Made by a program: the position numbers and the translations under genes. Below the pieces are notes generated by a model. The model worked only from the letters and a program-made list of their open reading frames with translations. It did no database searches and was not told the origin of the DNA. From Bacillota bacterium (lineage in GTDB: Bacteria > Bacillota > Limnochordia > Darwinibacteriales > Darwinibacteriaceae): a stretch of 13,586 bases of DNA. Within the stretch, counting starts at the first letter, position 1. Every line of letters begins with the position of its first letter. Of the stretch, positions 1 to 5,598 are shown piece after piece. The DNA lies in assembly GCA_012799115.1 (NCBI GenBank), contig JAAZLY010000272.1, forward strand, positions 1-13,586. Reading direction: 5' to 3'.

Positions 1-287
1 AAGAGAAAGAGGAACGCTCCGAGGGACGTAGAACCACTAATGAACAAGAAAGCACCAATAATTTCAAAGAGACTCTAGATAAGATCTGGAAGTTCTTCTC
101 GGGTTTGATTAAAAAGGGCAACGAGACTAGTTTTGAAGTCCTCAAAGAGAAGGAACACATGGCCAGTTTTCCTGTGACCGTGTTAGCATTGCTTCTAATC
201 TTCGCACCTTGGATTACGCTACCACTTATTGTCATTGGCTTGTTCTTTGGTTTTCACTACCAGTTCGTCAGCAACGACGAGGAATAG
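1..287 (+). CDS. DUF4342-type small membrane protein, 3' part only
   Basis: The reading frame is open from the first base (codons begin at position 3), so the true start lies outside the window; an internal TTG at 105 is not a likely start. The visible 94 residues are a charged, Glu/Arg/Asn-rich linker, then a segment with KIWKFFSGLIKKGNETSFEV, then a SFPVTVLALLLIFAPWITLPLIVIGLFF stretch that forms one long or two short membrane segments, and a short acidic tail. This matches my memory of the DUF4342 family, which often carries an N-terminal UBA/TS-N-like helical domain; that domain would lie upstream of the window. No function is established for the family. It lies 71 nt upstream of a two-component system on the same strand, with no convincing terminator between, so co-transcription is possible. 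Confidence 0.72.
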   Translation, partial: EKEERSEGRRTTNEQESTNNFKETLDKIWKFFSGLIKKGNETSFEVLKEKEHMASFPVTVLALLLIFAPWITLPLIVIGLFFGFHYQFVSNDEE

Positions 288-358
288 ATGTTTCTGTACT
301 CTGCCGGTCTTCAGCCCAAGCAGAATAACTAACACTTGGCAGGAAGGGAGCACTGTCC

Positions 359-1039
359 ATGAAAACGAGAATTCTGATCATTGAAGATGAGGAAAAGTTT
401 GCCCGTTTTGTGGAGATGGAGCTCACTTATGAAGGCTACGAGGTGACTAAGGCTCACCATGGACGAACAGGTCTAGAAATGGCCGAATCTGGTGACTATG
501 ATCTAGTGCTCTTAGACGTTATGCTCCCAGGACTCAGCGGGATGGAGGTGTTGCGCCGATTAAGGCGCACATCCTCTGTTCCCGTCATTATGTTAACTGC
601 ACGGGATAGCGTCATGGACAAAGTCTCAGGCCTAGATAGTGGGGCTGACGACTATATTACCAAGCCCTTTGCTATTGAAGAGCTCTTAGCCCGCATTCGG
701 ACCGTTCTGCGTAAAGCGCCAGTTACTCGCCCCGAGGGAGAGAGCCTTACCTCCGGATCCGTGGCACTTGATGTGGCGAGCAGACGAGTGACTGTAGGGG
801 GCACGGAGGTTGAACTGACCAAGAGGGAATTTGACTTGCTTCAGTTTCTCCTCGAAAACAAAGGGATCGTTCTCTCCAGGGAGACGATTTTGGAGAAGGT
901 TTGGGGTTACGATTTCGAGGGCGAAACAAATGCCGTCGATGTTTACGTGCGTTTTTTGCGTGGTAAGATTGATGAGGTTTTCGATATCAAGTTGATATCC
1001 ACCATTCGAGGCGTGGGGTATGTGATCCGCGATGAGTAA
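359..1039 (+). CDS. OmpR/PhoB-family response regulator
   Basis: This 226-residue protein is a cytoplasmic DNA-binding response regulator. The N-terminal receiver domain (about 1-120) shows the acidic pair E9-D10, the phospho-acceptor D53 in LLLDVMLPG-like context, T80 in MLTA and K102 in the TKPF motif. The C-terminal winged-helix domain (about 130-226) has the usual LTKREFDLLQFL opening, the recognition-helix region NAVDVYVRFLRGKID and the closing RGVGYVI wing. Length is normal for the family. The ATG is preceded by AGGAAGGGAG with 8 nt spacing. Its last 8 nt overlap the start of the histidine kinase gene, so the pair is translationally coupled and certainly cognate. It probably activates or represses envelope-related genes, but the regulon cannot be read from the sequence; no obvious direct-repeat operator was seen upstream. 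Confidence 0.95.
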   Translation: MKTRILIIEDEEKFARFVEMELTYEGYEVTKAHHGRTGLEMAESGDYDLVLLDVMLPGLSGMEVLRRLRRTSSVPVIMLTARDSVMDKVSGLDSGADDYITKPFAIEELLARIRTVLRKAPVTRPEGESLTSGSVALDVASRRVTVGGTEVELTKREFDLLQFLLENKGIVLSRETILEKVWGYDFEGETNAVDVYVRFLRGKIDEVFDIKLISTIRGVGYVIRDE

Positions 1040-2480
1040 GAAACAGGAAAAAATCCACACCATAGGCTTTTCCATTGTCTCTAAGTTGAATGTCCAGCTC
1101 TGGGTTCGCTCTCTAGGGCTTTTCTTAGTGCTGAATCTAGTGTTTATTGTAGCTAGTAGCGCCATGTTGCTGGTGACTGGGGAACGGAAGGCACTCCAAG
1201 CGGTCCAGCACGTTAAGATGTATGGTTGGCCCACGGAGGGTGAAAGCCGTTGGCTTGATCAACAGGGTCTGGAAATCTCACAATCACTGGGAACCTTAGG
1301 AGGCATTGCGCTACCCGAAGCGATCAAAGAAGTGTTCCCTCCCGAAACGCAAGACGCAATACGGATGATCCATCTTCCTAGGGACAGTGATGTGTCTTTA
1401 TATCATTTATTTGACCAACTGCAATATCAATTGGAACTCGACATCGAAGGGGTACCCACTAGGGTTGTAATCAACTTTTCCTCCCTGATTTGGGTGCTTA
1501 AGACACTCTTTTTAGTGCTCCTGGTTGTTCAACTCTTGAGCCTTTTCAAGACCATGATTACCAGAGCTGATTTGATCCGAGACGTACTCAAACCGATTTC
1601 TGACTTGACCAGACAGGCCCAAACGCTGTCACAGGATAAGGGTCCTTTGTCGGTGCAAGAGATGCAGGCCTTGGCAGGTACACTCGACGAGATCAATGCT
1701 GCACGCCTCGATACGCGTATTGATCTTGACAGCACGCAGGATGAGCTCAAGAACCTTGCAGTTGCTATCAATAGGCTCCTGGCACGAATTAACGAATCTT
1801 ACCGTCTGCAAGCTCGCTTTGTTTCTGATGCATCCCACGAACTTAGAACACCTATTGCGGCCATCCAAGGCTACGCCAACCTCTTGGATCGTTGGGGAAA
1901 GAACGATCCCGAGGCTCTGCAGGAGTCCATTGATGCCCTCAAAGAAGAAGCGGCTAATATGAAAGACTTGGTGGAACAGCTTCTCTTCTTGGCTCGAGGT
2001 GACAATAACACGATGCATCTAGACTTTGAACTCTTTGATCTGGGGAATCTCGCGCAGACGATCTTTCGTGAGACAGAGATGATCAATGGTGGGCACGTTT
2101 TCCAAATCCAGGCGAGTGAAGTGTTTATCCTAGCTGATCAGGGATTGGTGAAGCAGGCTTGCAGGATTTTGGTGGATAATGCGATTAAGTATACGCCCGC
2201 CGGCGGTACGATCAGATTAGTGGTGACCAGCACCGAAGGTCAAGCCTGTTTTTCTGTTCAAGACTCGGGGATTGGTATTCCGCCGGATGTCATTCCCCAC
2301 ATATTTGAACGCTTTTATCGGGCGGACGAATCACGGGCCAGGGCCACAGGGGGAACGGGTTTAGGCTTGTCCATTGCCAAATGGATTGTAGAACGCCACG
2401 GGGGCCACCTCGAAGTTTTGAGCCGGGAAGATTTTGGGAGCCGAATTTCCCTTGTCTTGCCTCAAAACGATGCTACTTAA
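1032..2480 (+). CDS. Membrane sensor histidine kinase (HAMP-HisKA-HATPase_c)
   Basis: This 482-residue inner-membrane kinase is the partner of the upstream response regulator. It has a cytoplasmic N-terminus, a first membrane segment at about 26-49, an extracytoplasmic sensor loop of about 95 residues, a second membrane segment at about 147-170, a HAMP linker (about 185-255), a HisKA dimerisation domain with the phospho-accepting H269 in SDASHELRTP, and an ATPase domain with N box (N383 in LVDNAIKYTP), G1 box (D411 in DSGIGIP), F box (IFERFYR) and G2 box (GGTGLGLS, 440-447). The HAMP linker is longer than usual, with about 20 extra residues between its two helices. The sensor loop has no domain I recognise. 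The start overlaps the regulator by 8 nt and lacks a strong ribosome site of its own, which fits coupling. Its stop overlaps the convergent gene on the other strand. Confidence 0.94.
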   Translation: MSKKQEKIHTIGFSIVSKLNVQLWVRSLGLFLVLNLVFIVASSAMLLVTGERKALQAVQHVKMYGWPTEGESRWLDQQGLEISQSLGTLGGIALPEAIKEVFPPETQDAIRMIHLPRDSDVSLYHLFDQLQYQLELDIEGVPTRVVINFSSLIWVLKTLFLVLLVVQLLSLFKTMITRADLIRDVLKPISDLTRQAQTLSQDKGPLSVQEMQALAGTLDEINAARLDTRIDLDSTQDELKNLAVAINRLLARINESYRLQARFVSDASHELRTPIAAIQGYANLLDRWGKNDPEALQESIDALKEEAANMKDLVEQLLFLARGDNNTMHLDFELFDLGNLAQTIFRETEMINGGHVFQIQASEVFILADQGLVKQACRILVDNAIKYTPAGGTIRLVVTSTEGQACFSVQDSGIGIPPDVIPHIFERFYRADESRARATGGTGLGLSIAKWIVERHGGHLEVLSREDFGSRISLVLPQNDAT

Positions 2481-2706
2481 GTTCGGGACCGCTATTGGGC
2501 ACCAAAAACTCCTCCATGTTCTGATCGATGGTGGTTGTATCGCCTTCGACCAGGCTAATCAGGCCCTCTTCTTCCAACAATGTGACTACATTATAGAGGG
2601 AGCGACGCTGGGTGTCGGAAAGCTCATTGACGAATGCGTTGATTTCCTCTGGGGTAGCGTTGTTGACAAAACGTACTCCTCCGTATTTGAGATACTGTTT
2701 AGCCAT
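2473..2706 (-). CDS. Small protein of unknown function, 77 residues
   Basis: I do not recognise this protein. The ATG at 2706 is chosen because AAAGGAG lies 7 nt upstream on the minus strand; a longer frame starting at 2751 would begin upstream of that site and inside the predicted promoter. The protein starts MAKQYLKYGGVRFVNNATPEE, then has an amphipathic, charged helical region (about 18-50, including DTQRRSLYNVVTLLEEEGL) and a short acidic tail. There are no cysteines, no membrane segment and no signal peptide, so it should be a soluble cytoplasmic protein; the central part could be a small helical dimerisation or winged-helix-like module, but that is a guess. It is monocistronic, has its own promoter, and its last 8 nt overlap the histidine kinase gene tail to tail. 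Confidence 0.8.
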   Translation of the reverse strand: MAKQYLKYGGVRFVNNATPEEINAFVNELSDTQRRSLYNVVTLLEEEGLISLVEGDTTTIDQNMEEFLVPNSGPELK

Positions 2707-2738
2707 CGCGATTCTCCTTTCGATCCTAGTATGGCGCG

Positions 2739-2767
2739 TTTTTATCGTCATTAAGCTGCAGTGCCAA
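2739..2767 (-). promoter_or_regulatory. Predicted sigma-A promoter of the 77-residue gene
   Basis: On the minus strand a -35 box TTGGCA (2762-2767) and a -10 box TAAAAA (2739-2744) are separated by exactly 17 nt. Transcription would begin near 2732, giving a leader of about 25 nt that contains the AAAGGAG ribosome site. The -10 box matches only 4 of 6 consensus bases. Confidence 0.5.
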
Positions 2768-2771
2768 AATT

Positions 2772-2797
2772 ACTCCTAAACTTTAGGAGTTTTTTTG
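2772..2797 (+). terminator. Intrinsic terminator downstream of the two-component operon
   Basis: A perfect 9-bp inverted repeat (ACTCCTAAA and TTTAGGAGT around a single C) is followed by seven T's on the plus strand. It is the first terminator-like element after the histidine kinase stop at 2480, so the kinase transcript would run antisense through the whole 77-residue gene. The T tract abuts the -35 box of the next promoter. The very short loop means the stem tip must open, which lowers its strength. Confidence 0.65.
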
Positions 2798-2826
2798 TTG
2801 ACTTTCTCTTGCTTACTGTATATAGT
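2798..2826 (+). promoter_or_regulatory. Sigma-A promoter of the GntR/ABC operon
   Basis: A -35 box TTGACT (2798-2803) and a -10 box TATAGT (2821-2826) are 17 nt apart; both match 5 of 6 consensus bases. Transcription should start near 2833, only about 10 nt before the GGGAGGTGA ribosome site. Confidence 0.75.
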
Positions 2827-2840
2827 GTATATGAACAGTA
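2814..2840 (+). promoter_or_regulatory. Operator-like palindrome for the YtrA-type repressor
   Basis: TACTGT (2814-2819) and ACAGTA (2835-2840) form a perfect 6-bp inverted repeat around an AT-rich core (TATATAGTGTATATG). Over the whole 27 bp, 9 of 13 base pairs are symmetric. The palindrome covers the -10 box and start point, as expected for autorepression by the GntR protein encoded just downstream. Assignment of the binder is by position and by similarity to known YtrA-family operators. Confidence 0.6.
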
Positions 2841-2855
2841 TGGGAGGTGATTTGC

Positions 2856-3230
2856 ATTGATATTATTCTAACCAATACTGGTGAACTTCCTATTTATCAG
2901 CAAATCGTAGATCAGATTAAGGCAGCCATTTTGCGAGGAGAGTTAGGTGCAGATCAACCACTTCCATCTATACGAGTCTTGGCAAAAGAGCTACAGATCA
3001 GCGTCATAACTACCAAACGAGCCTATGAGGAGTTGGAAAAGGATGGCCTGATTTACACGATGCCGGGTAAGGGTTCTTTTGTGGCTAAGCATGATGACTG
3101 CAAGCTAGAAGAATCCAAGCTCCAGATGGTGGAAGACATCGTTAGAGAAGCTGTTAAGGCAGGGAAAACGATGGGGCTGACCAAGTCAGAACTAAGCATG
3201 ATATTTAAGTCTGTGATGGAGGATGAGTGA
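2856..3230 (+). CDS. YtrA-family GntR transcriptional regulator
   Basis: This protein of about 124 residues is a small GntR repressor of the YtrA subfamily: an N-terminal winged helix (PIYQQIVDQIKAAILRGEL, PLPSIRVLAKELQISVITTKRAYEELEKDGLIYTMPGKGSFVA) followed by only about 45 residues that form the short helical dimerisation tail, with no ligand domain. The start is unusual. The ribosome site GGAGG (2843-2847) points, at 8 nt, to an ATT codon at 2856, which gives the family-like N-terminus MDIILTNTGELPIYQQ. The only standard in-frame start is GTG at 2847, which lies inside the ribosome site itself and would add three residues. The stop overlaps the ABC ATPase ATG (TGATG). It should repress its own operon, with relief during envelope stress or antibiotic exposure, as in ytr and pmt systems. 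Confidence 0.88.
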   Translation: MDIILTNTGELPIYQQIVDQIKAAILRGELGADQPLPSIRVLAKELQISVITTKRAYEELEKDGLIYTMPGKGSFVAKHDDCKLEESKLQMVEDIVREAVKAGKTMGLTKSELSMIFKSVMEDE

Positions 3231-4093
3231 TGGAAACGATTTTACAAGTCAAGAATGTCGTGAAGGAATTTACCGGCTTCAAGCTGAACGGAATTAGTTT
3301 TTCGCTGGAGCCTGGCTACATTATGGGATTTATCGGGGCGAATGGTTCTGGAAAGACAACTACGATAAAGCTGATCATGAATCTCCTCCATCTTGATATG
3401 GGCGAGATCAAAGTCTTTGGCCTCGATTCCAGGAAGAATGAACAGGAGGTCAAGCAGCGAATTGGTTTTGTCTACGATGACAACCACTTTTACGAAGAAC
3501 TGACCATTGGCCAGATGACGAAGGTCTTGGCTCCCTTCTATAAGCATTGGGATTGGGAGACGTATAACAGATATATCCATCGCTTTGCTCTGCCTGCTAC
3601 GAAGAAGATTAAGACCTTCTCTCGGGGAATGAAGATGAAGTATGCTCTGGCGGTTGCCCTATCGCACAAGGCAGAACTCTTGATTATGGATGAGCCAACT
3701 TCGGGGCTTGATCCGATTGTCCGCAGTGAGCTCTTGGACATCTTAAGCGAAGTGATCCAAGATGAGCGGTGCTCGGTCCTTTTCTCGTCGCATATCACTT
3801 CGGATCTAGACCGAGTTGCAGATTACGTGACCCTGATTCACAACGGGAACATTCTGTTTAGTACATCCAAGGAAGAGGTCTTTGAGAGGTACTCTCTAAT
3901 CAAGGGCGAGCGCAGTCTCCTTGGTTCAGAGCTACGCCGCTATCTGGTGGGTGTACGGGAGAACCAGTTTGGTTTTGAAGCTCTGGTTACTGATCAAGAG
4001 CAAGCCCTGCGCCTTACTGGCGGTAAGGCGATTTTCGAGAGGCCAACTCTAGAGGACATTATGGTCTATTGCACCAAGGGCCAGGCAGTATGA
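3230..4093 (+). CDS. ABC transporter ATP-binding protein (YtrB-like)
   Basis: This 287-residue cytoplasmic ATPase powers the two permeases encoded next. It shows Walker A GANGSGKT (36-43, with K42), a degenerate signature FSRGM (130-134) in place of LSGGQ, Walker B LLIMDEP with D154 and E155, the D-loop SGLDP, and the switch histidine H188 in SSHITSD. The C-terminal 75 or so residues form the variable extension of the CcmA/YtrB-type ATPases that pair with ABC-2 permeases. The ATG at 3230 has GGAGG 7 nt upstream and overlaps the GntR stop by 1 nt; a GTG one codon earlier is a weaker choice. The degenerate signature is common in this subfamily and does not imply inactivity. Substrate is unknown; exporters of peptides or cell-wall-active compounds are the nearest known analogues. 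Confidence 0.92.
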   Translation: METILQVKNVVKEFTGFKLNGISFSLEPGYIMGFIGANGSGKTTTIKLIMNLLHLDMGEIKVFGLDSRKNEQEVKQRIGFVYDDNHFYEELTIGQMTKVLAPFYKHWDWETYNRYIHRFALPATKKIKTFSRGMKMKYALAVALSHKAELLIMDEPTSGLDPIVRSELLDILSEVIQDERCSVLFSSHITSDLDRVADYVTLIHNGNILFSTSKEEVFERYSLIKGERSLLGSELRRYLVGVRENQFGFEALVTDQEQALRLTGGKAIFERPTLEDIMVYCTKGQAV

Positions 4094-4120
4094 GTTGATT
4101 TGTAGAAAGGAGAAAGTCCT

Positions 4121-4777
4121 ATGAAATACCTGATTTTGAAAGATTTGTTTCTGCAAAAGAGAATGCTAGTCTTAGCCTTTGCCTATGTTCTCCTGCTTAC
4201 CTTCGCGTTTCAAAGCATGGGGGAAGGGCAACTAGTTGCAATCATCAGCGCCGTTGGCTACATGTTTGTCATGCTCGGGGGTGCCTGGGAAGAGACGAAC
4301 AAATCAGATGTGCTCTGGAACAGTATGCCTGTCTCAGAGTGGCAGATTGTTGGTGCGAAGTATCTTGCCATTCCCTTGTATGTGGTCTTTGTTGTCCTTG
4401 TCTACGGGGTGGTGAGTTCAGCCTTCTCTCTGCTACGTATCCCCATTTCAGCAGCGCCCTTCAACCCTCTGGGGATAGTCCTTGGTATGATCGGAGTCTT
4501 TATCGCGGCTAGCCTATATTATCCCGTCTATTTTGCCCTGGGCTATACCAAATCGCGCTATTGGCATTTCATCCTATTCTTTGGGATCATCGTCTCAGCA
4601 TCCATGATACCTGCGCTATTTCCTAACAAACCAGCGTGGCTCGATCCTCTCTTGGCACAAATACCCGAGCTGGCCAATGATGTAGCTGTTTTTGTGGCGC
4701 TGGGAATGTTCGTGGTAATTCTGGTGGGGGGTTCGTTCTTGGCGTCCCTAACGCTCTACAGACGTAGGGAGTTCTGA
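4121..4777 (+). CDS. ABC-2 family permease, first of a duplicated pair
   Basis: This 218-residue membrane protein has about six hydrophobic segments: roughly 14-32, 38-55, 84-106, 120-142, 148-165 and 189-211. It opens with MKYLILKDLFLQKRML and ends with LTLYRRREF, features of the ABC2_membrane_5-type permeases found with YtrB-like ATPases. It is clearly homologous to the next gene: both share the opening, the NS(M/L)PV..W.I(V/I)GAKY motif after the second helix, and the final YR(R/Q)(R/K)EF. The two probably form a heterodimer on the membrane with the ATPase dimer below. The ATG has AAAGGAG at 8 nt spacing. Substrate cannot be inferred. Confidence 0.85.
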   Translation: MKYLILKDLFLQKRMLVLAFAYVLLLTFAFQSMGEGQLVAIISAVGYMFVMLGGAWEETNKSDVLWNSMPVSEWQIVGAKYLAIPLYVVFVVLVYGVVSSAFSLLRIPISAAPFNPLGIVLGMIGVFIAASLYYPVYFALGYTKSRYWHFILFFGIIVSASMIPALFPNKPAWLDPLLAQIPELANDVAVFVALGMFVVILVGGSFLASLTLYRRREF

Positions 4778-4782
4778 GGACC

Positions 4783-5373
4783 ATGAGGTACTTGATTCTC
4801 AAAGAAATGTTACTGCAAAAGTGGATGTTTCTGTACGTATTCTTGTATACCATTGCGATTGGCGTTTTGGGTAGGCCAGATGGTGCTCATCAAGTTGGAA
4901 CTCTATTGGGTCTTATTCTAATCCTGCGGGTTTCAAGCCACGATGGCAGACGCTCCCATATCTTGCTCAATAGTCTGCCCGTGCCAAAATGGAAAATTAT
5001 TGGAGCAAAATATGTCTTTGTTCTTTGCTATGCAGTTGGGGCCATGTTAGGCGCCTTTCTGGTGGGCTACGTTTTCGATTCCGCTACCGTAAGCCTGGCC
5101 CAGCCCATTTTGGGCGTCACTGCAGTAGCAGCAGTATCAAGTCTATATTGGCCCGTTCACTATCGTTTTGAATATGCCTTTGTTTGGCTCTTCATTGTCT
5201 TCTTTGCAGTCTCCGGCACTTTTCCTTTCGTAGAGTCTGTGGTTGCCCGTCTACTTTCAGGCACATCGGGCGGAGACTTGCCCAAGGCGTTAGCGATGGC
5301 AGGAATTGGGGCGTTCATGACAGCCGTTTCCATGTGGCTCTCGGTACGCTTCTATAGACAGAAGGAGTTTTAG
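4783..5373 (+). CDS. ABC-2 family permease, second of a duplicated pair
   Basis: This 196-residue protein is a tandem paralogue of the gene 5 nt upstream, shorter by 22 residues. It starts MRYLILKEMLLQKWMF, contains LLNSLPVPKWKIIGAKYVF and ends RFYRQKEF. About five or six membrane segments are visible, with the charged SSHDGRRSH loop between the second and third. The short spacing means translational coupling to the first permease; an AGGGAG lies 11 nt before the ATG. It is the last gene of the operon, and no terminator follows its stop before the promoter of the riboswitch unit, so transcripts of this operon would first meet an intrinsic terminator at 5525-5561. Confidence 0.83.
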   Translation: MRYLILKEMLLQKWMFLYVFLYTIAIGVLGRPDGAHQVGTLLGLILILRVSSHDGRRSHILLNSLPVPKWKIIGAKYVFVLCYAVGAMLGAFLVGYVFDSATVSLAQPILGVTAVAAVSSLYWPVHYRFEYAFVWLFIVFFAVSGTFPFVESVVARLLSGTSGGDLPKALAMAGIGAFMTAVSMWLSVRFYRQKEF

Positions 5374-5402
5374 TTGCCTAACCGTTAATTTCAGGATCTA
5401 AG

Positions 5403-5432
5403 TTGACAAGGACATTCCTTCCATGATACGGT
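5403..5432 (+). promoter_or_regulatory. Predicted promoter of the riboswitch/ATPase unit
   Basis: A perfect -35 box TTGACA lies at 5403-5408. The best -10 is TACGGT (5427-5432) with an extended TG (5424-5425), at 18 nt spacing; the hexamer itself is weak. The start point would fall near 5439, right at the 5' edge of the aptamer. The -35 call is firm, the -10 call is tentative. Confidence 0.5.
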
Positions 5433-5440
5433 AGCTAGTG

Positions 5441-5534
5441 AAAAGGGAGTAACTGGTGCGCAGCTGCGCAGCTCCGTATCAACATCGTGGCCTCGGGCCT
5501 GGTGCGGAGGACATTTGTTCAGTGAGACTTTTGC
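5441..5534 (+). ncRNA. yybP-ykoY manganese riboswitch aptamer
   Basis: The conserved parts of the yybP-ykoY motif appear in the right order: AAAAGGGAGTA (5441-5451), a variable P2 arm, CGTATCAACATC (5475-5486) as the cross-over loop, a GGCC/GGCC hairpin (5489-5498), and CAGTGAGACTTTTGC (5520-5534). The outer helix pairs AAAAG (5441-5445) with CTTTT (5528-5532); from memory the common form is AAAGG with CCTTT, so this is a compensatory change that supports the fold. The P2 arm is a 14-nt perfect palindrome at 5457-5470 that folds as 5 bp with an AGCT loop. The 3' strand of the outer helix is also the 5' strand of the terminator, so Mn2+ binding should block termination and turn the ATPase gene on. 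It sits 64 nt before the start codon. Confidence 0.9.
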
Positions 5535-5561
5535 AGCCTATGACTGCAAGAGTCTTTTTTT
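5525..5561 (+). terminator. Riboswitch-controlled intrinsic terminator
   Basis: AGACTTTTGCAG (5525-5536) and CTGCAAGAGTCT (5544-5555) form a 12-bp stem with one G-U pair and a 7-nt loop, followed by seven T's (5555-5561). The left arm includes the CTTTT strand of the aptamer's outer helix, making the two folds mutually exclusive. It is the expression platform of a transcriptional on-switch and also the only terminator-like element after the upstream ABC operon. Confidence 0.88.
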
Positions 5562-5598
5562 GTCTCTAAAACGGGCAAGATGATAGGAGAAGGATGGT

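Noticed and set aside
313..342. Inverted repeat CCCAAG/CTTGG between the DUF4342 gene and the response regulator
   Set aside because: The stem is short with a bulge and has no T tract; not a convincing terminator.
686..1234. 182-residue open frame on the minus strand across the regulator and kinase genes
   Set aside because: It is antisense to two well conserved genes, has no ribosome site and no recognisable domain.
5457..5470. Perfect 14-nt palindrome as a protein operator
   Set aside because: It lies exactly at the P2 arm of the manganese aptamer and is better explained as an RNA hairpin.
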